From contig JBKBPL010000018.1 in NCBI GenBank assembly GCA_046293075.1, positions 1 to 64,000 on the forward strand: a stretch of DNA of 64,000 nucleotides. The letters run 5' to 3'. Source of the DNA: Ga0077530 sp046293075. Lineage in GTDB: Bacteria; Pseudomonadota; Alphaproteobacteria; Rhizobiales; Hyphomicrobiaceae. How positions within the stretch are numbered: position 1 is the stretch's first letter; every line of letters begins with the position of its first letter. Positions 53,622 to 63,200 of the stretch are shown here, one piece after another. A program made the position numbers and the translations under genes. The notes under the pieces were generated by a model. The model was given only the letters and a program-made list of their open reading frames with translations, was not told the DNA's origin and made no database searches.

Positions 53622-54362
53622 ATGGCGCAGACAGTCATATGTGCGAAGTGGGGCACCCGGTATCCCGCCGCTTACGTGAACTGTCTCTGGGCGATGATCC
53701 GGCGCAATACGAGGCGTGAGACCCGCCTCGTTTGCTACACAGATGATCCGGCCGGCGTTCATCCAGATGTTGCGACCTATCCGATGCCTTCCTTCAGGTT
53801 GCCGGAGGAAAAAGCACAGCAGCCCTGGCGCAAGGTTGCATTCTGGCAGCCGCAGCTTGAGGGCATTTCCGGCGATGTTCTGTTCGTTGATCTCGATGTC
53901 GTGATTACGGGCTCCATCGATGAGTTCTTCAATTTCGAGCCCGATGCAACCTTCTGCGTCATCGAGAACTGGACGCAAATGGGATCAAGGATCGGCAATA
54001 CGTCGGTCTATCGCTTCCGCGTCGGCGCGCACGCGTATATCTACGAGACGCTGATCGCCGATCCGGAGGGCATCACGAGCCGCTTTCCCAACAGCCAGAC
54101 GTTCATATCGCGCACCGCCAAGAGCATGGCGTTCTGGCCCGCCGAGTGGTGCGTCAGTTTCAAGCACACGTTGATGCCGCCATGGCCGTTGAATTTCGTG
54201 ATGACCGCGAGGCTGCCTCCGGCGACAAAGATCGTATGCTTCACCGGCAAGCCGGATCCGGATGAGGCCCGTGATGGCCATTGGCCGGCGCCCTGGTACA
54301 AGAAGCTCTACAAGCATGTCCGGCCGACGCCGTGGATTGCCGAGCATTGGCGCGAGGATTGA
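53622..54362 (+). CDS. Glycosyltransferase-like protein
   Basis: A 246-residue protein resembling small family 8/nucleotide-diphospho-sugar transferases. The strand-ending DxD is in DVLFVDLDVVITGSID, and the N-terminal KWGTRYPAAYVNCLWAMIRRN and TRLVCYTDD fit a GT-A fold. The end has HWPAPWYKKLYKHVRPTPWI. GGGGAGGG precedes the ATG. Substrate and acceptor are unknown. It is convergent with a DUF2842 gene. Confidence 0.7.
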   Translation: MAQTVICAKWGTRYPAAYVNCLWAMIRRNTRRETRLVCYTDDPAGVHPDVATYPMPSFRLPEEKAQQPWRKVAFWQPQLEGISGDVLFVDLDVVITGSIDEFFNFEPDATFCVIENWTQMGSRIGNTSVYRFRVGAHAYIYETLIADPEGITSRFPNSQTFISRTAKSMAFWPAEWCVSFKHTLMPPWPLNFVMTARLPPATKIVCFTGKPDPDEARDGHWPAPWYKKLYKHVRPTPWIAEHWRED

Positions 54363-54403
54363 GCCATCGGTCCGGGCCGATGTACGCTTGCCGGCGTGCG
54401 CGC

Positions 54404-54613
54404 TCAGGGCGCTTCGGGCGGCACCGCATACATCCACTTGATGAGATATCCGGCCGGCAGCACCCAAGCGACGCCGGCCACCGCATAGAACGCCAGCTCA
54501 ACGATCTTGCCGCCGGCCGGCAGCACGGCCGACGCGGCAACCATTACCGCCAGCGCATAAATGATGAGGACGAGGAGGAGAACCACCGTCCCGACAAGCT
54601 TTCGCGTGTGCAT
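54404..54613 (-). CDS. DUF2842 small membrane protein
   Basis: A 69-residue protein with two hydrophobic spans (about residues 7-31 and 38-58) and the ending KWMYAVPPEAP. The short length, TRKLVGTVVLL start and WVLPAGYLIKWM segment match DUF2842 of alphaproteobacteria, function unknown. It begins 8 bases after the dehydrogenase stop and may be co-transcribed with it. Confidence 0.82.
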   Translation of the reverse strand: MHTRKLVGTVVLLLVLIIYALAVMVAASAVLPAGGKIVELAFYAVAGVAWVLPAGYLIKWMYAVPPEAP

Positions 54614-54621
54614 GGCCGGCC

Positions 54622-55749
54622 TCAATCGAAGACGATCATCTGTCGCACGACGGCAGCATCGGCAAGTCGGTCGAAGCCCTCGTTGACCTCGTCGAGCTTG
54701 ATGAGCGCACTGCGCAGCCGGTCCACGGGCAACTTGCGATCCTTGTAGAGCGCGATGTAGCGCGGCACGTCGCGCGCGATGACGCACCCGCCCATGTAGC
54801 TCCCCTTCACCGTACGGCCGTCCTGCACCATGGCATAGTGATTGATGGGGAACTGTGCCGTCGCGGGCGAGAGGCCGGCAGAGACGGTCTGGCCGCCGCG
54901 CACGGTGATCCTGTAGGCGAGTTCCATGGCTTTGATCGTGCCGGCCATCTCGAAGGCCGAGTCGACACCGCCGTCGGTCGCAGCAAGTATGCGCTCGATG
55001 CAGTCGGCGTCGCGGGCGTTGAAGGTCTCCGTGGCGCCGAGCTGGCGGGCGAGCGCGAGCTTCTCGTCCGAGACGTCGATGGCGAGAATGCGCCCTGCAC
55101 CGGCAACAATCGCGCCGAGCAGACAGGAGAGCCCGACGCCGCCAAGACCGACCACCGCGACCGTCTCGCCGGGCTTCACGTTTGCCGTATTCACGGCCGC
55201 GCCGACGCCGGTGACGACGGCGCAGCCGAACAGCGCGGCGTCGTGCATCGGGATGTCCGAGGGGATCTTCTGCACGGAGTTGCGCGGTACCACCGCGTAC
55301 TCAGCAAAGCAGGAGAGGCCGGAGTTGTGGGCGATCGACTGGCCATTGAGACTGAGGCGCCGGCCGCCCGTGGCGAGATCGCCCTTCTGGCGCGCGGCAT
55401 TGAAGGTCGTACACAGGAAGGGGCGCTGCGAGATGCACTGGCGGCAGTGTCCGCAGCTCGGCGCGAAGATGAAGACGACCGCATCTCCCGGCGCGATGTC
55501 GGTTACGCCGGCGCCGACCTCGGCGACGACGCCAGCGCCTTCATGGCCGACCACCATGGGCAGCGGACGCGGCCGCACCCCCTCGATGGTCGAGAGGTCG
55601 GAGTGGCAGAGCCCGGCGGCCTTGACCTGGACCAGAACCTCGCCGGCGCGTGGTCCTTCGAGGTCAAGGGTCTCAATCTTGAGCGGCCGGCTCTCGGCGT
55701 AGGGACGCGGCAGGCCCTGCTCATAAAGGACGGCTCCCCTGATCTTCAT
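54622..55749 (-). CDS. Zinc-dependent alcohol dehydrogenase
   Basis: A 375-residue medium-chain dehydrogenase. Catalytic zinc ligands are Cys in GLCHSDLS, His/Glu in GHEGAGVV and a later Cys in FGCAVVTGVGA. The structural zinc lobe is CGHCRQCISQRPFLC, and the cofactor loop is VVGLGGVGLSCLLGA followed by an acidic IDVSDEK, suggesting NAD+. It belongs to the class III-like group that includes aryl-alcohol and formaldehyde dehydrogenases. GGAGG precedes the ATG. Substrate unknown. Confidence 0.88.
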   Translation of the reverse strand: MKIRGAVLYEQGLPRPYAESRPLKIETLDLEGPRAGEVLVQVKAAGLCHSDLSTIEGVRPRPLPMVVGHEGAGVVAEVGAGVTDIAPGDAVVFIFAPSCGHCRQCISQRPFLCTTFNAARQKGDLATGGRRLSLNGQSIAHNSGLSCFAEYAVVPRNSVQKIPSDIPMHDAALFGCAVVTGVGAAVNTANVKPGETVAVVGLGGVGLSCLLGAIVAGAGRILAIDVSDEKLALARQLGATETFNARDADCIERILAATDGGVDSAFEMAGTIKAMELAYRITVRGGQTVSAGLSPATAQFPINHYAMVQDGRTVKGSYMGGCVIARDVPRYIALYKDRKLPVDRLRSALIKLDEVNEGFDRLADAAVVRQMIVFD

Positions 55750-55859
55750 CGCGCGTTGATCCTCCCGGTTTGGCTGCGCGCACGTTAGCCCACTCCGCAA
55801 GCCTCCGCGAGGCTCGGCAATGCAGTGCCGCGATGCGCCCGCGCGCGGCGCCTGCGGGC

Positions 55860-56927
55860 TCAGATCTCGACGACCTCGCCGGGCTGCACCGCGCGGAACT
55901 GCTCGGCCGCGAGGCCGCGCTGCCTCAGCGCCTCGGCGAGCGCGAGCGGCGGCGCGTCGCGTGCCTCGGTCGTGAGCTGGAAGGTGCCCCAGTGATGGCC
56001 GAGCGCCTGCTTGGCCCCGCAGAGCCGGAAGTCCTCCACCGCATCGTCGGGGCTCATGTGGTGGTCCTTCATGAACCAGCGCGGCTCATAAGCGCCGATC
56101 GGCAGCAGCGCCAGCCGGATGTCCGGATGGCGCGCGGCGACGTGGCGGAACGTACGCCCATCGCCGAGACCGCTGTCGCCGACGGCGTAGATGCGCCCCG
56201 CTGGCGTCGCGATGACGAAGCTTGCCCAGAGTGCGTGCCGCCGGTCTCGGGCGCCGCGTGCCGACCAGTGCTGTGTCGGCACCGTGTGCACGACAATGCC
56301 GTTGGCGAGGTCCGTGCGATCACCCCAGTCGACGGCGGTGGCGGCGATGTCAGGAATGCTCTGGCGTATGATCGTGTCGTTGCCGAGCGGCGTGATGATC
56401 TGCGGGCGGTCGCGGGTCCAGAGCCGCGCGAGTGTCGGCAGGTCGAGATGATCGTAGTGATTGTGCGTGACGAGCACGGCGTGGATCGGCGGCAGGTCCT
56501 CGAAGCGGATGCCGGGCGCGCAGCAGCGCACTGGGCCAACGCGCACAAAGGGGCTCGCGCGCTCGGACCAGTGCGGATCGACGAGGATGTTGAGGCCGCT
56601 GGTCTGGATCAGCCAGCTTGCGTGCCCGACGAAGGCGATCCGCGCCCGCGCGCCTGCGACCTCTCGCGGGGGCTTATCGGCGTACGGACTCTCGACCCAC
56701 GCCGGCCATTTCTGCCACGTCTCCATGAAATGGAGCTGGAGAATGCGATGAACGCCCCGCGGCTGCCGTCCGCCCGGATTGAAGAACAACTCGCCGTCGA
56801 AATGGTCGCTGACCGGTCCCTGATAGTAGGCATTGCCGCGCCGCGTGCCGAAGATGCCAAAGGCGCCCACGCCGAGGAGGCCTGCTGCCGAGAGCATCTT
56901 GATCAGCCGCCTCCGCGTCGGGCGCAT
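55860..56927 (-). CDS. MBL-fold metallo-hydrolase, NAPE-PLD/UlaG-like
   Basis: A 355-residue metallo-beta-lactamase-fold hydrolase. The zinc motif is THNHYDHLD (H-x-H-x-D-H), with later ligands in GAYEPRWFM and LGHHWGTF. The pattern fits the NAPE-PLD-like branch (phosphodiesterases of lipids). A twin-arginine-like start (RPTRRRLIKMLSAAGLLGVGAFGIF) suggests Tat export or a membrane anchor. The frame extends upstream to 57089 but that would overlap the divergent gene, so I used the ATG at 56927 with GGGGAGG just before it. Confidence 0.82.
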   Translation of the reverse strand: MRPTRRRLIKMLSAAGLLGVGAFGIFGTRRGNAYYQGPVSDHFDGELFFNPGGRQPRGVHRILQLHFMETWQKWPAWVESPYADKPPREVAGARARIAFVGHASWLIQTSGLNILVDPHWSERASPFVRVGPVRCCAPGIRFEDLPPIHAVLVTHNHYDHLDLPTLARLWTRDRPQIITPLGNDTIIRQSIPDIAATAVDWGDRTDLANGIVVHTVPTQHWSARGARDRRHALWASFVIATPAGRIYAVGDSGLGDGRTFRHVAARHPDIRLALLPIGAYEPRWFMKDHHMSPDDAVEDFRLCGAKQALGHHWGTFQLTTEARDAPPLALAEALRQRGLAAEQFRAVQPGEVVEI

Positions 56928-57082
56928 TGCCTCCCCCATCGCCTCGGCGGCCTTTGCGGCGCGGTCTGCACGTGCCGCATGGCTGGCCGATTGTGCCGCC
57001 CGCGCTCGTAGCGCATCATCAATCGGGGCACAATTGCCTGAGCTTTCAAATATCCGCGACCCCGGGGAAGGAATTCGCTTCG

Positions 57083-58753
57083 ATGGCAAAGAACCAGATC
57101 ACGGGCCGCTCGGCCTTCCTCGCTGTGCTCAAGGACGAGGGGGTCACGCATCTCTTCGGCAATCCGGGCACTACCGAGCTGCCGATCATGCACGCGCTCG
57201 CCGAGCATCCGGACCTCACCTACGTGATGGCCATGCAGGAAAGCCTCGTCGTCGCCATGGCCGACGGCTTCTCGCGCGCCTCGGGCCAGCTGACGGCCTG
57301 CAATGTCCACGTCGCGCCGGGTCTCGGTAATGCCCTCGGCTCGCTTTACAATGCAAAGTTCACCGGTACGCCGATCATCCTCACCGCAGGCCAGCAGGAG
57401 CAGGGCCACGGCCTTACCGAGCCGCTGCTCTATCATGATCTCGTGCCCATGGCGGCGCCGCTGGTGAAGTGGGCGGTCGAAGTGACCCGCCTCGAGGACT
57501 TGCCACGGATCATGCGCCGCGCCGCCAAGGTCGCGATGACGGCGCCGACCGGCCCGGTCTTCATCTCGCTGCCGGGCGATATTCTCAACATGGAGGGCGG
57601 CATCGACCTCGGGGCCTCGACCCGCGTCGACAGCCGCGTACGCCCATCCGATGAGGTGATCGACGCCCTCGCCGCGCGCATTTTGAAGGCTGAACGGCCC
57701 ATCATGATTGTCGGCGACGAGATCGTGAAGAGCGATGCGCTGCAGGAAGCGGCCACCTTCGCCGAGGCGTTCGGCTGCCCGGTGCTGCAGCAGAGCGTCG
57801 CTTATGGCGCGCACTTTCTCTCCGAGCACCCCTGCTACATCGGCGGCCTCAACCGCGAGCAGCCCGACGTCCGGGCTGCACTTTCGCCCTACGACCTCCT
57901 GATCGCGCTCGGCACGGATCCGATCCGGATGTCGGTGTGGAGCGCGGTCGATCCCATGCCACCGGAGCTGGCGATGGTCCAGATCGGCCTCAATGACTGG
58001 GATCTCGCCAAAAACTATCCGGCCGAGATGGCGGTCCGCGCCGATGTCCGCGAGACGCTGCGCGCGCTGACCCCTGTGCTGGTCAAAAAGGGAGGCAAGG
58101 CGCTGAAGGAGCGCGCCGAGCGGGCGCTCGCGGCGCTCAAAGAGAGTAACTGGTCGGCCAAGCGCAAGAAGCTCGTCGCGACCATCGAGGCGAAGACGCC
58201 GGTCGCCGGCAAGCCGATCAATCCCGATTTCATGACGCTCAGGATCGTCGAGTCGATCCCCAGGGACGCCGTGGTCGTCAACGAGTCGCTGACCAGCGGC
58301 CGGCTGCTCAACAGCCTGCTCCCGTACCGCGACCGCTACGGCTATCACGGCCTCGCCTCGGGCGGCATCGGCTGGAGCGTGCCGGCCTCCGTCGGGATCT
58401 CGATGGCGCAGAAGGACCGCCCGGTCGTGTGCGTGGTCGGCGACGGCTCGGCCATGTACTCGATCCAGGCGCTCTGGACGGCGGCGCACCACAAGCTGCC
58501 GATCACCTACATCATCTGCAACAACGGCGGCTATCGCATCATCAAGCAGCGGCTGAAGCTCTTCCATGGCAACGAGCAGTTCGTCGGCATGGATTTCGCC
58601 GATCCGGCCGTGGATTTCACCGCGCTGGCTAAGTCCATGGGGCTCGAGGCGCACCGAATCACCGATCCGGCCGCCCTCGAGCCGGCACTCCGCAAGGCGA
58701 CATCGACGCCCGGCGCCAAGCTCCTCGAGGTCGTCGTCGAGGGGCACGTCTAG
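57083..58753 (+). CDS. Thiamine diphosphate-dependent enzyme, benzoylformate decarboxylase-like
   Basis: A 556-residue ThDP enzyme with three domains. The N-terminal Pyr domain has FGNPGTTELP and the activating Glu in AMQESLVVAMADG. The C-terminal PP domain has the ThDP motif GDGSAMYSIQALWTAAHHKLPITYIICNNGGY. The sequence resembles benzoylformate decarboxylase, and the N-V-H-x-A-P-G segment keeps the His of that active site. The Ser of the GNPGS loop is Thr here, and the second active-site His is not evident. A different 2-oxo acid substrate is therefore likely. Divergent from the MBL hydrolase. Confidence 0.8.
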   Translation: MAKNQITGRSAFLAVLKDEGVTHLFGNPGTTELPIMHALAEHPDLTYVMAMQESLVVAMADGFSRASGQLTACNVHVAPGLGNALGSLYNAKFTGTPIILTAGQQEQGHGLTEPLLYHDLVPMAAPLVKWAVEVTRLEDLPRIMRRAAKVAMTAPTGPVFISLPGDILNMEGGIDLGASTRVDSRVRPSDEVIDALAARILKAERPIMIVGDEIVKSDALQEAATFAEAFGCPVLQQSVAYGAHFLSEHPCYIGGLNREQPDVRAALSPYDLLIALGTDPIRMSVWSAVDPMPPELAMVQIGLNDWDLAKNYPAEMAVRADVRETLRALTPVLVKKGGKALKERAERALAALKESNWSAKRKKLVATIEAKTPVAGKPINPDFMTLRIVESIPRDAVVVNESLTSGRLLNSLLPYRDRYGYHGLASGGIGWSVPASVGISMAQKDRPVVCVVGDGSAMYSIQALWTAAHHKLPITYIICNNGGYRIIKQRLKLFHGNEQFVGMDFADPAVDFTALAKSMGLEAHRITDPAALEPALRKATSTPGAKLLEVVVEGHV

Positions 58754-58897
58754 GGGACAGTCATTCCAAGGCCGGGCCAGCGCAGCACCGGAGACGGCCA
58801 ATGCTGGGGCCCCCGCCGTGCAGGGGGCCGGCGCCTGCCGTGCGGGCGCGCCTTGACATTGACAAGCGCCCCCGCCCCCCTTAACTGAAGCCCGCCT

Positions 58898-58982
<85 letters not shown>

Positions 58983-59360
58983 TCCCATAATCGGCTGTCA
59001 GGTCGCAGATCCGGCCGCTCGAGGGCACGTCGGAGCCCGCATGCGCGTGCCCGGCGCTTCTGAACTATTGAAATGTGCCGGCCTGCCGTGGGTTGCGTGG
59101 ATAACCTCCCGCGGCCACGGCCGGCGCATTGCCGTGGTCGCCCCCGTATGGTTGCCTCACCCGCAGGGAGGCGGGGTGTTATCGAATTGTCACGCATCCG
59201 GTGCCATCGAGCCTCCGGCACGGTCGCAACTCGAAGTGTAACTTGAGCATTAACTCGAATCAGTCACTTGTCACCTCAGGGGAAGCGCGCGGGGTGCACG
59301 CACACGCCGGTGTCCGTCGTGTGCGTCGTCGGTCCTCGCGCTAACGAAGGCGACTGCACA
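58983..59360. other. Intergenic region before the BcsS-like gene
   Basis: The 378 bases lie between tRNA-Leu and the BcsS-like gene. I see no gene and no integrase or attachment-site duplication of the tRNA end. The stretch 59240-59280 is relatively AT-rich and may hold the promoter for the downstream gene. Confidence 0.4.
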
Positions 59361-60149
59361 ATGAAAAACTGGGCTGGAAGAATAGCTGCGGCGGCCATCG
59401 GGCTGGCTTATGCACTGGGGACGCCGGCGCTCGCCGGGGACTTCAAGCGCGGCGGCATGAAGGACGGCGGCTACTACGAGCAGCCGACCTGGATCGCGAC
59501 CTACACGGGCGCCGATTTCGCGAAGGATTCCTTCTACAGTTACTCGGGCGCGGTCGTCTCGCTGCAGCGCGACCTGTCGCGCAGCGGCTTCGTCTTTCAG
59601 GGTTTTGCCGGCTACGGCTCCTATGAGTACGCAAGCGGCTTCGGAACGATCGACGGCGACGTCACGCAGCTCGCGGCGATGCTCGGATACCTCTGGGTTC
59701 GGCCCGGCGCGGCCGTCGGCCTGTACATCGGCGCCGACTACCACAATCATGACCTAACGCCGAACGATCCTTTCAATGCAGTGAGGGGTGACGAGGTCGG
59801 CTTCCGGGTTGGCGGTGATATCCGCCTGTACGGCCCGCAGCATTACTTCTCTCTTGAGGGCTACTACTCGACGGCCTTCGATACCTACTGGTCGCGGGTG
59901 CGCGCTGGCGTGAACCTTGGCCGCGTGATCATCGGTCCCGAGGCGGCAGCGCACGGCAATGATGGCTACGATGCGCAGCGCGTCGGCGCCTTCGCGATGT
60001 TCAAGCTGGATATGTTCGGCACCCGCAACCCGCCCGAGCTGACGATCAATGGCGGCTACCAGTTCCTCGACGATGACGACACCTTCGTTCGCTCGTCTGC
60101 CGGCGGAGAAGGCGCATACTTCGGCTTCAATCTCAGCTTCGCCTTCTGA
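59361..60149 (+). CDS. BcsS-like cellulose-biosynthesis outer-membrane protein
   Basis: A 262-residue exported protein with a signal peptide ending near ALAG (residue 26). The mature part is a run of amphipathic beta strands (SYSGAVVSLQRDLSRSGFVFQGFAGYGSYEY, GLYIGADYHNHD, GFRVGGDIRLYGPQHYFSLEGYYSTAF) ending in FGFNLSFAF with a terminal Phe, as expected for an outer-membrane barrel. The pattern matches the BcsS family of Hyphomicrobiales, which sits near polysaccharide genes. It converges with the GH18-NodB-GT2 gene, suggesting a shared role in exopolysaccharide secretion. Confidence 0.72.
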   Translation: MKNWAGRIAAAAIGLAYALGTPALAGDFKRGGMKDGGYYEQPTWIATYTGADFAKDSFYSYSGAVVSLQRDLSRSGFVFQGFAGYGSYEYASGFGTIDGDVTQLAAMLGYLWVRPGAAVGLYIGADYHNHDLTPNDPFNAVRGDEVGFRVGGDIRLYGPQHYFSLEGYYSTAFDTYWSRVRAGVNLGRVIIGPEAAAHGNDGYDAQRVGAFAMFKLDMFGTRNPPELTINGGYQFLDDDDTFVRSSAGGEGAYFGFNLSFAF

Positions 60150-60177
60150 GCCGGACGGGTTGACCGATAGACATGAC

Positions 60178-60203
60178 GAGGCGCCCCAACGGGCGCCTCG
60201 TTT
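60178..60203 (+). terminator. Intrinsic terminator after the BcsS-like gene
   Basis: GAGGCGCCC (60178-60186) and GGGCGCCTC (60191-60199) form a perfect 9-bp stem around CAAC, followed by GTTTG. The T run is short. It lies 28 bases after the stop and before the convergent gene. Confidence 0.75.
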
Positions 60204-60229
60204 GCATTTGAGAAGGCTATTTACTCTGC

Positions 60230-63200
60230 TTACTCTGCAGCTTGAAGTAACGGTACTTGTACTGGCGCCGGCGCAGCGGGTTGCGGCAGGCGAGCGAGGC
60301 TCGGCAGGCCAAGCCGCTTGGCGCGGCCCCAGCCCGTGAATTGTCCGCAAAGCACGGCGAAGAGCGTGCGGAGCGAGATCCAGAAGATGAGCTGGCGATA
60401 GTAGAAGCGCTGGATCACAGTCAGCGGCAGCAGGCGCCAGTTGCCGGGCTCGCGATGCAACGACAGCGCGACCGCCGCGAAGGCGAACTCAAGCGTCTGG
60501 AAGACGCCCCAGTACGCGAGGATCTCGACGGTGCGGCCCGAAAGGGGGCTGCCGCCGTGGTGCGCATAGGCCCACGCATCGGAGACGAAGGCTGCGACAA
60601 GCAGCGCGTCCATGACCGGCGCAAAGAGCGTGAAGAGGAACTGGAAGACGACGATGTTCGGGATCGTAAACCACTTGAGCCCGTGCGCGCCGCGCTGGAA
60701 ATAGACATCCCGATGCTTGAAGGCGACCTGGATCATGCCGAACATCCAGCGGAAGCGCTGCTTGTTGAACTCGCGCACCTTCTCCGGGGCCTCGGTCACG
60801 GCCAGGGCGCGCGGCTCGTTGCGCACGAGCCAGCCGGCGCGCGCAATCTTGAAGGTGATGTCGGCGTCCTCGGCGCAGGTGTCGCTGTCATAGAGACCGA
60901 CCTCCATCACGGCGCTGCGGCGCCAGGCGCCAATCGCGCCGGGAACGACGGCGATGCCGTTGACGATCTCGAACGCGCGCCGATCCATGCTCTGGGCCGT
61001 CAGGTACTCGAGTGCCTGGAAGCGTGACAGCATGGTCGAGCGGTTGCCGACGGTGACGACGCCCGCGACAGCGCCCACCCGCTCGTCGTGGAAGTGGGCG
61101 AGCAGGATATCGAGTGCGTCGGGGGCGAGGCGCGTGTCGGCGTCGATGCAGACGACCACTTCGACATCGGTCCGCTCGATGGCGTGGTTGAGCGCGCTCG
61201 ATTTGCCGCCGTTACGTTTCGTGAGAAGGCGCACGCGCGGATTGTCGCCAAACGCGCGCTTGACGACGTCAAAGGTGCGGTCGGTGGAGCCGTCGTCCAT
61301 CACGACGATCTCGAAGTCCTTGTTTCGCGAACGAAGCAGGGACTCGATGCTGTCCACGATGACGCGCTCCTCATTGTGCGCAGGCACGATGACGGCAAAG
61401 CTCGGCTGGGGGCGACGTGCGTCGGACATCGGCTTTTGGAGCCGCGACTGACGATAGGCCACGAAGGCGATAATGAGCAGCCGACCGATGCCGAGCACGA
61501 TACCGGTCACGAATAGGAATTTCAGGAAGCTGTTGAACGTCCTCATCAGCGAGAAGCCGATGCCGTTGACATAAGGGACGACCGTATTGGCCTGGTCGAG
61601 CGTCGGCATCAGATCGGTGCGCTGAAGGCCGAGCAGCTCGTGGATCGTCACGAAGCGATAGCCGTCGGCGCGAAGCTGATCGATGATCTGCGGCAGCGCA
61701 GCGATAGTCTGTGAGCGGTCGCCGCCGCCGTCGTGAAGAAGCACCACGTTGCCCGCGCGGCGATGGGCGTATGAGACCGTGCGCCGCACGATCTCTTCGA
61801 CGCCCGGCCGACCCCAGTCGAGCGGATCGATGCGCTGGCCGATGGTGATGTAGCCGAGCGCAGCGGAGGCCAGCAGCGTGCGCGCCTGCTCGGAGGTCTC
61901 GGGCTCGATATCGCGTACGAATGGCGGGCGGAAGAGAACGGTGCGGATGCCGAGCTTGGATTCAAGCACACGCTGCGTCGCGTTGAGCTCGAGGTCGAGC
62001 TGAGCGCTCGGGATCTCGCTCAGGTCCGGATGCGTGAACGTATGGTTGCCGATGTCGTGCCCTTCCTCGTAGATGCGCTTGAGGATTTTGGGCTCCATGG
62101 CAGCCGCGGTGCCGAGGACGAAGAAGCTCGCCTTGACATCCTTCTTCTTGAGGACATCGAGGATCGCGGGCGTATAGAGTCGCGAAGGTCCGTCATCGAA
62201 AGTCAGCGCGATCACTTTGTCCTGGTTGAGGCCGAAGCGGGAGATCAGCATCGGCTTCGGTACGGAGACGATCGTCTGGTTCGTGATGAGATTGGACTTG
62301 GGAAGGTGCGTGACCGAGCGTTTGCCGACGCGTGGCTGGTTGATGAACTTCAGCACCTCGCCCTTGCCCGTGTAGGTGACCTCAGTGCCCGGATCGAGGT
62401 TCTCGAGCGCGGCGAGGGCCGCGTCATCAGACGCACGGCCACGGGCGAACGTTGCCCAGATGGTCGGGTCCTCTGTGCCGAGGCGCCATAGCGCCAGGCC
62501 GCCGGGTTCCATCGCAAGCGCGGCAGCGACCTGATTGAACATGGTGACGCCGTCGAGCATCCACACGGTATGCGTCGCGCCGCTGCTCTTCTCGCCGTAG
62601 GAGAATGTCGAATTGAGGGCGTGGCCGTCGAAAGTGAAGCTGGCGCCGGAGCGGTCCAGCACGTCCCACATCTCGCGGATCGACACGATGCGCCCGTCAC
62701 CCGGCCGCGCCCAGTCAATGGCGTAGGAGCCGATCGCAACGATCAGCCTGCTGCCGTGCGTCGTCGCAAAGTGCTTGTCGAGCATGGTCTCGAACCATAC
62801 TTGCGACGCGATCGGGCCCGGGGGCTCGTGAGCCGCGTGCTGGTCATAGACCAGGAGGACGACGCGGTCCGCAGCCTCGATGATCTCGTGGAAGTGCGAG
62901 GGCTCGGCATAGGCCGGGACCACGGCGAAGAGCTGGCGGCGCTCGGCCGCAAGAACCGCCCTGAGCTCGCTCAGGAACGCGACGAGGTAAGACTGATCGG
63001 CCTCGGGGACCTCCTTGAAGTCGACGACCACGCCGTCAAAGTTCCCCTTTGCGAGATAGTTCTTAAGATTGCGAATGAGACGCGCGCGTGCCTCCGGCGC
63101 CTTTAGCACGCGGCCGGTCGCTTCGCCATACCACGCGCGGGTGCGCGGATCATAGTTGTTGATGACCGGCATCAGCCTCAGATGCGGAGCATTGATCGTG

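Noticed and set aside
56903..58801. 632-codon minus-strand frame opposite the ThDP enzyme
   Set aside because: Antisense shadow; the plus-strand frame carries the ThDP motifs.
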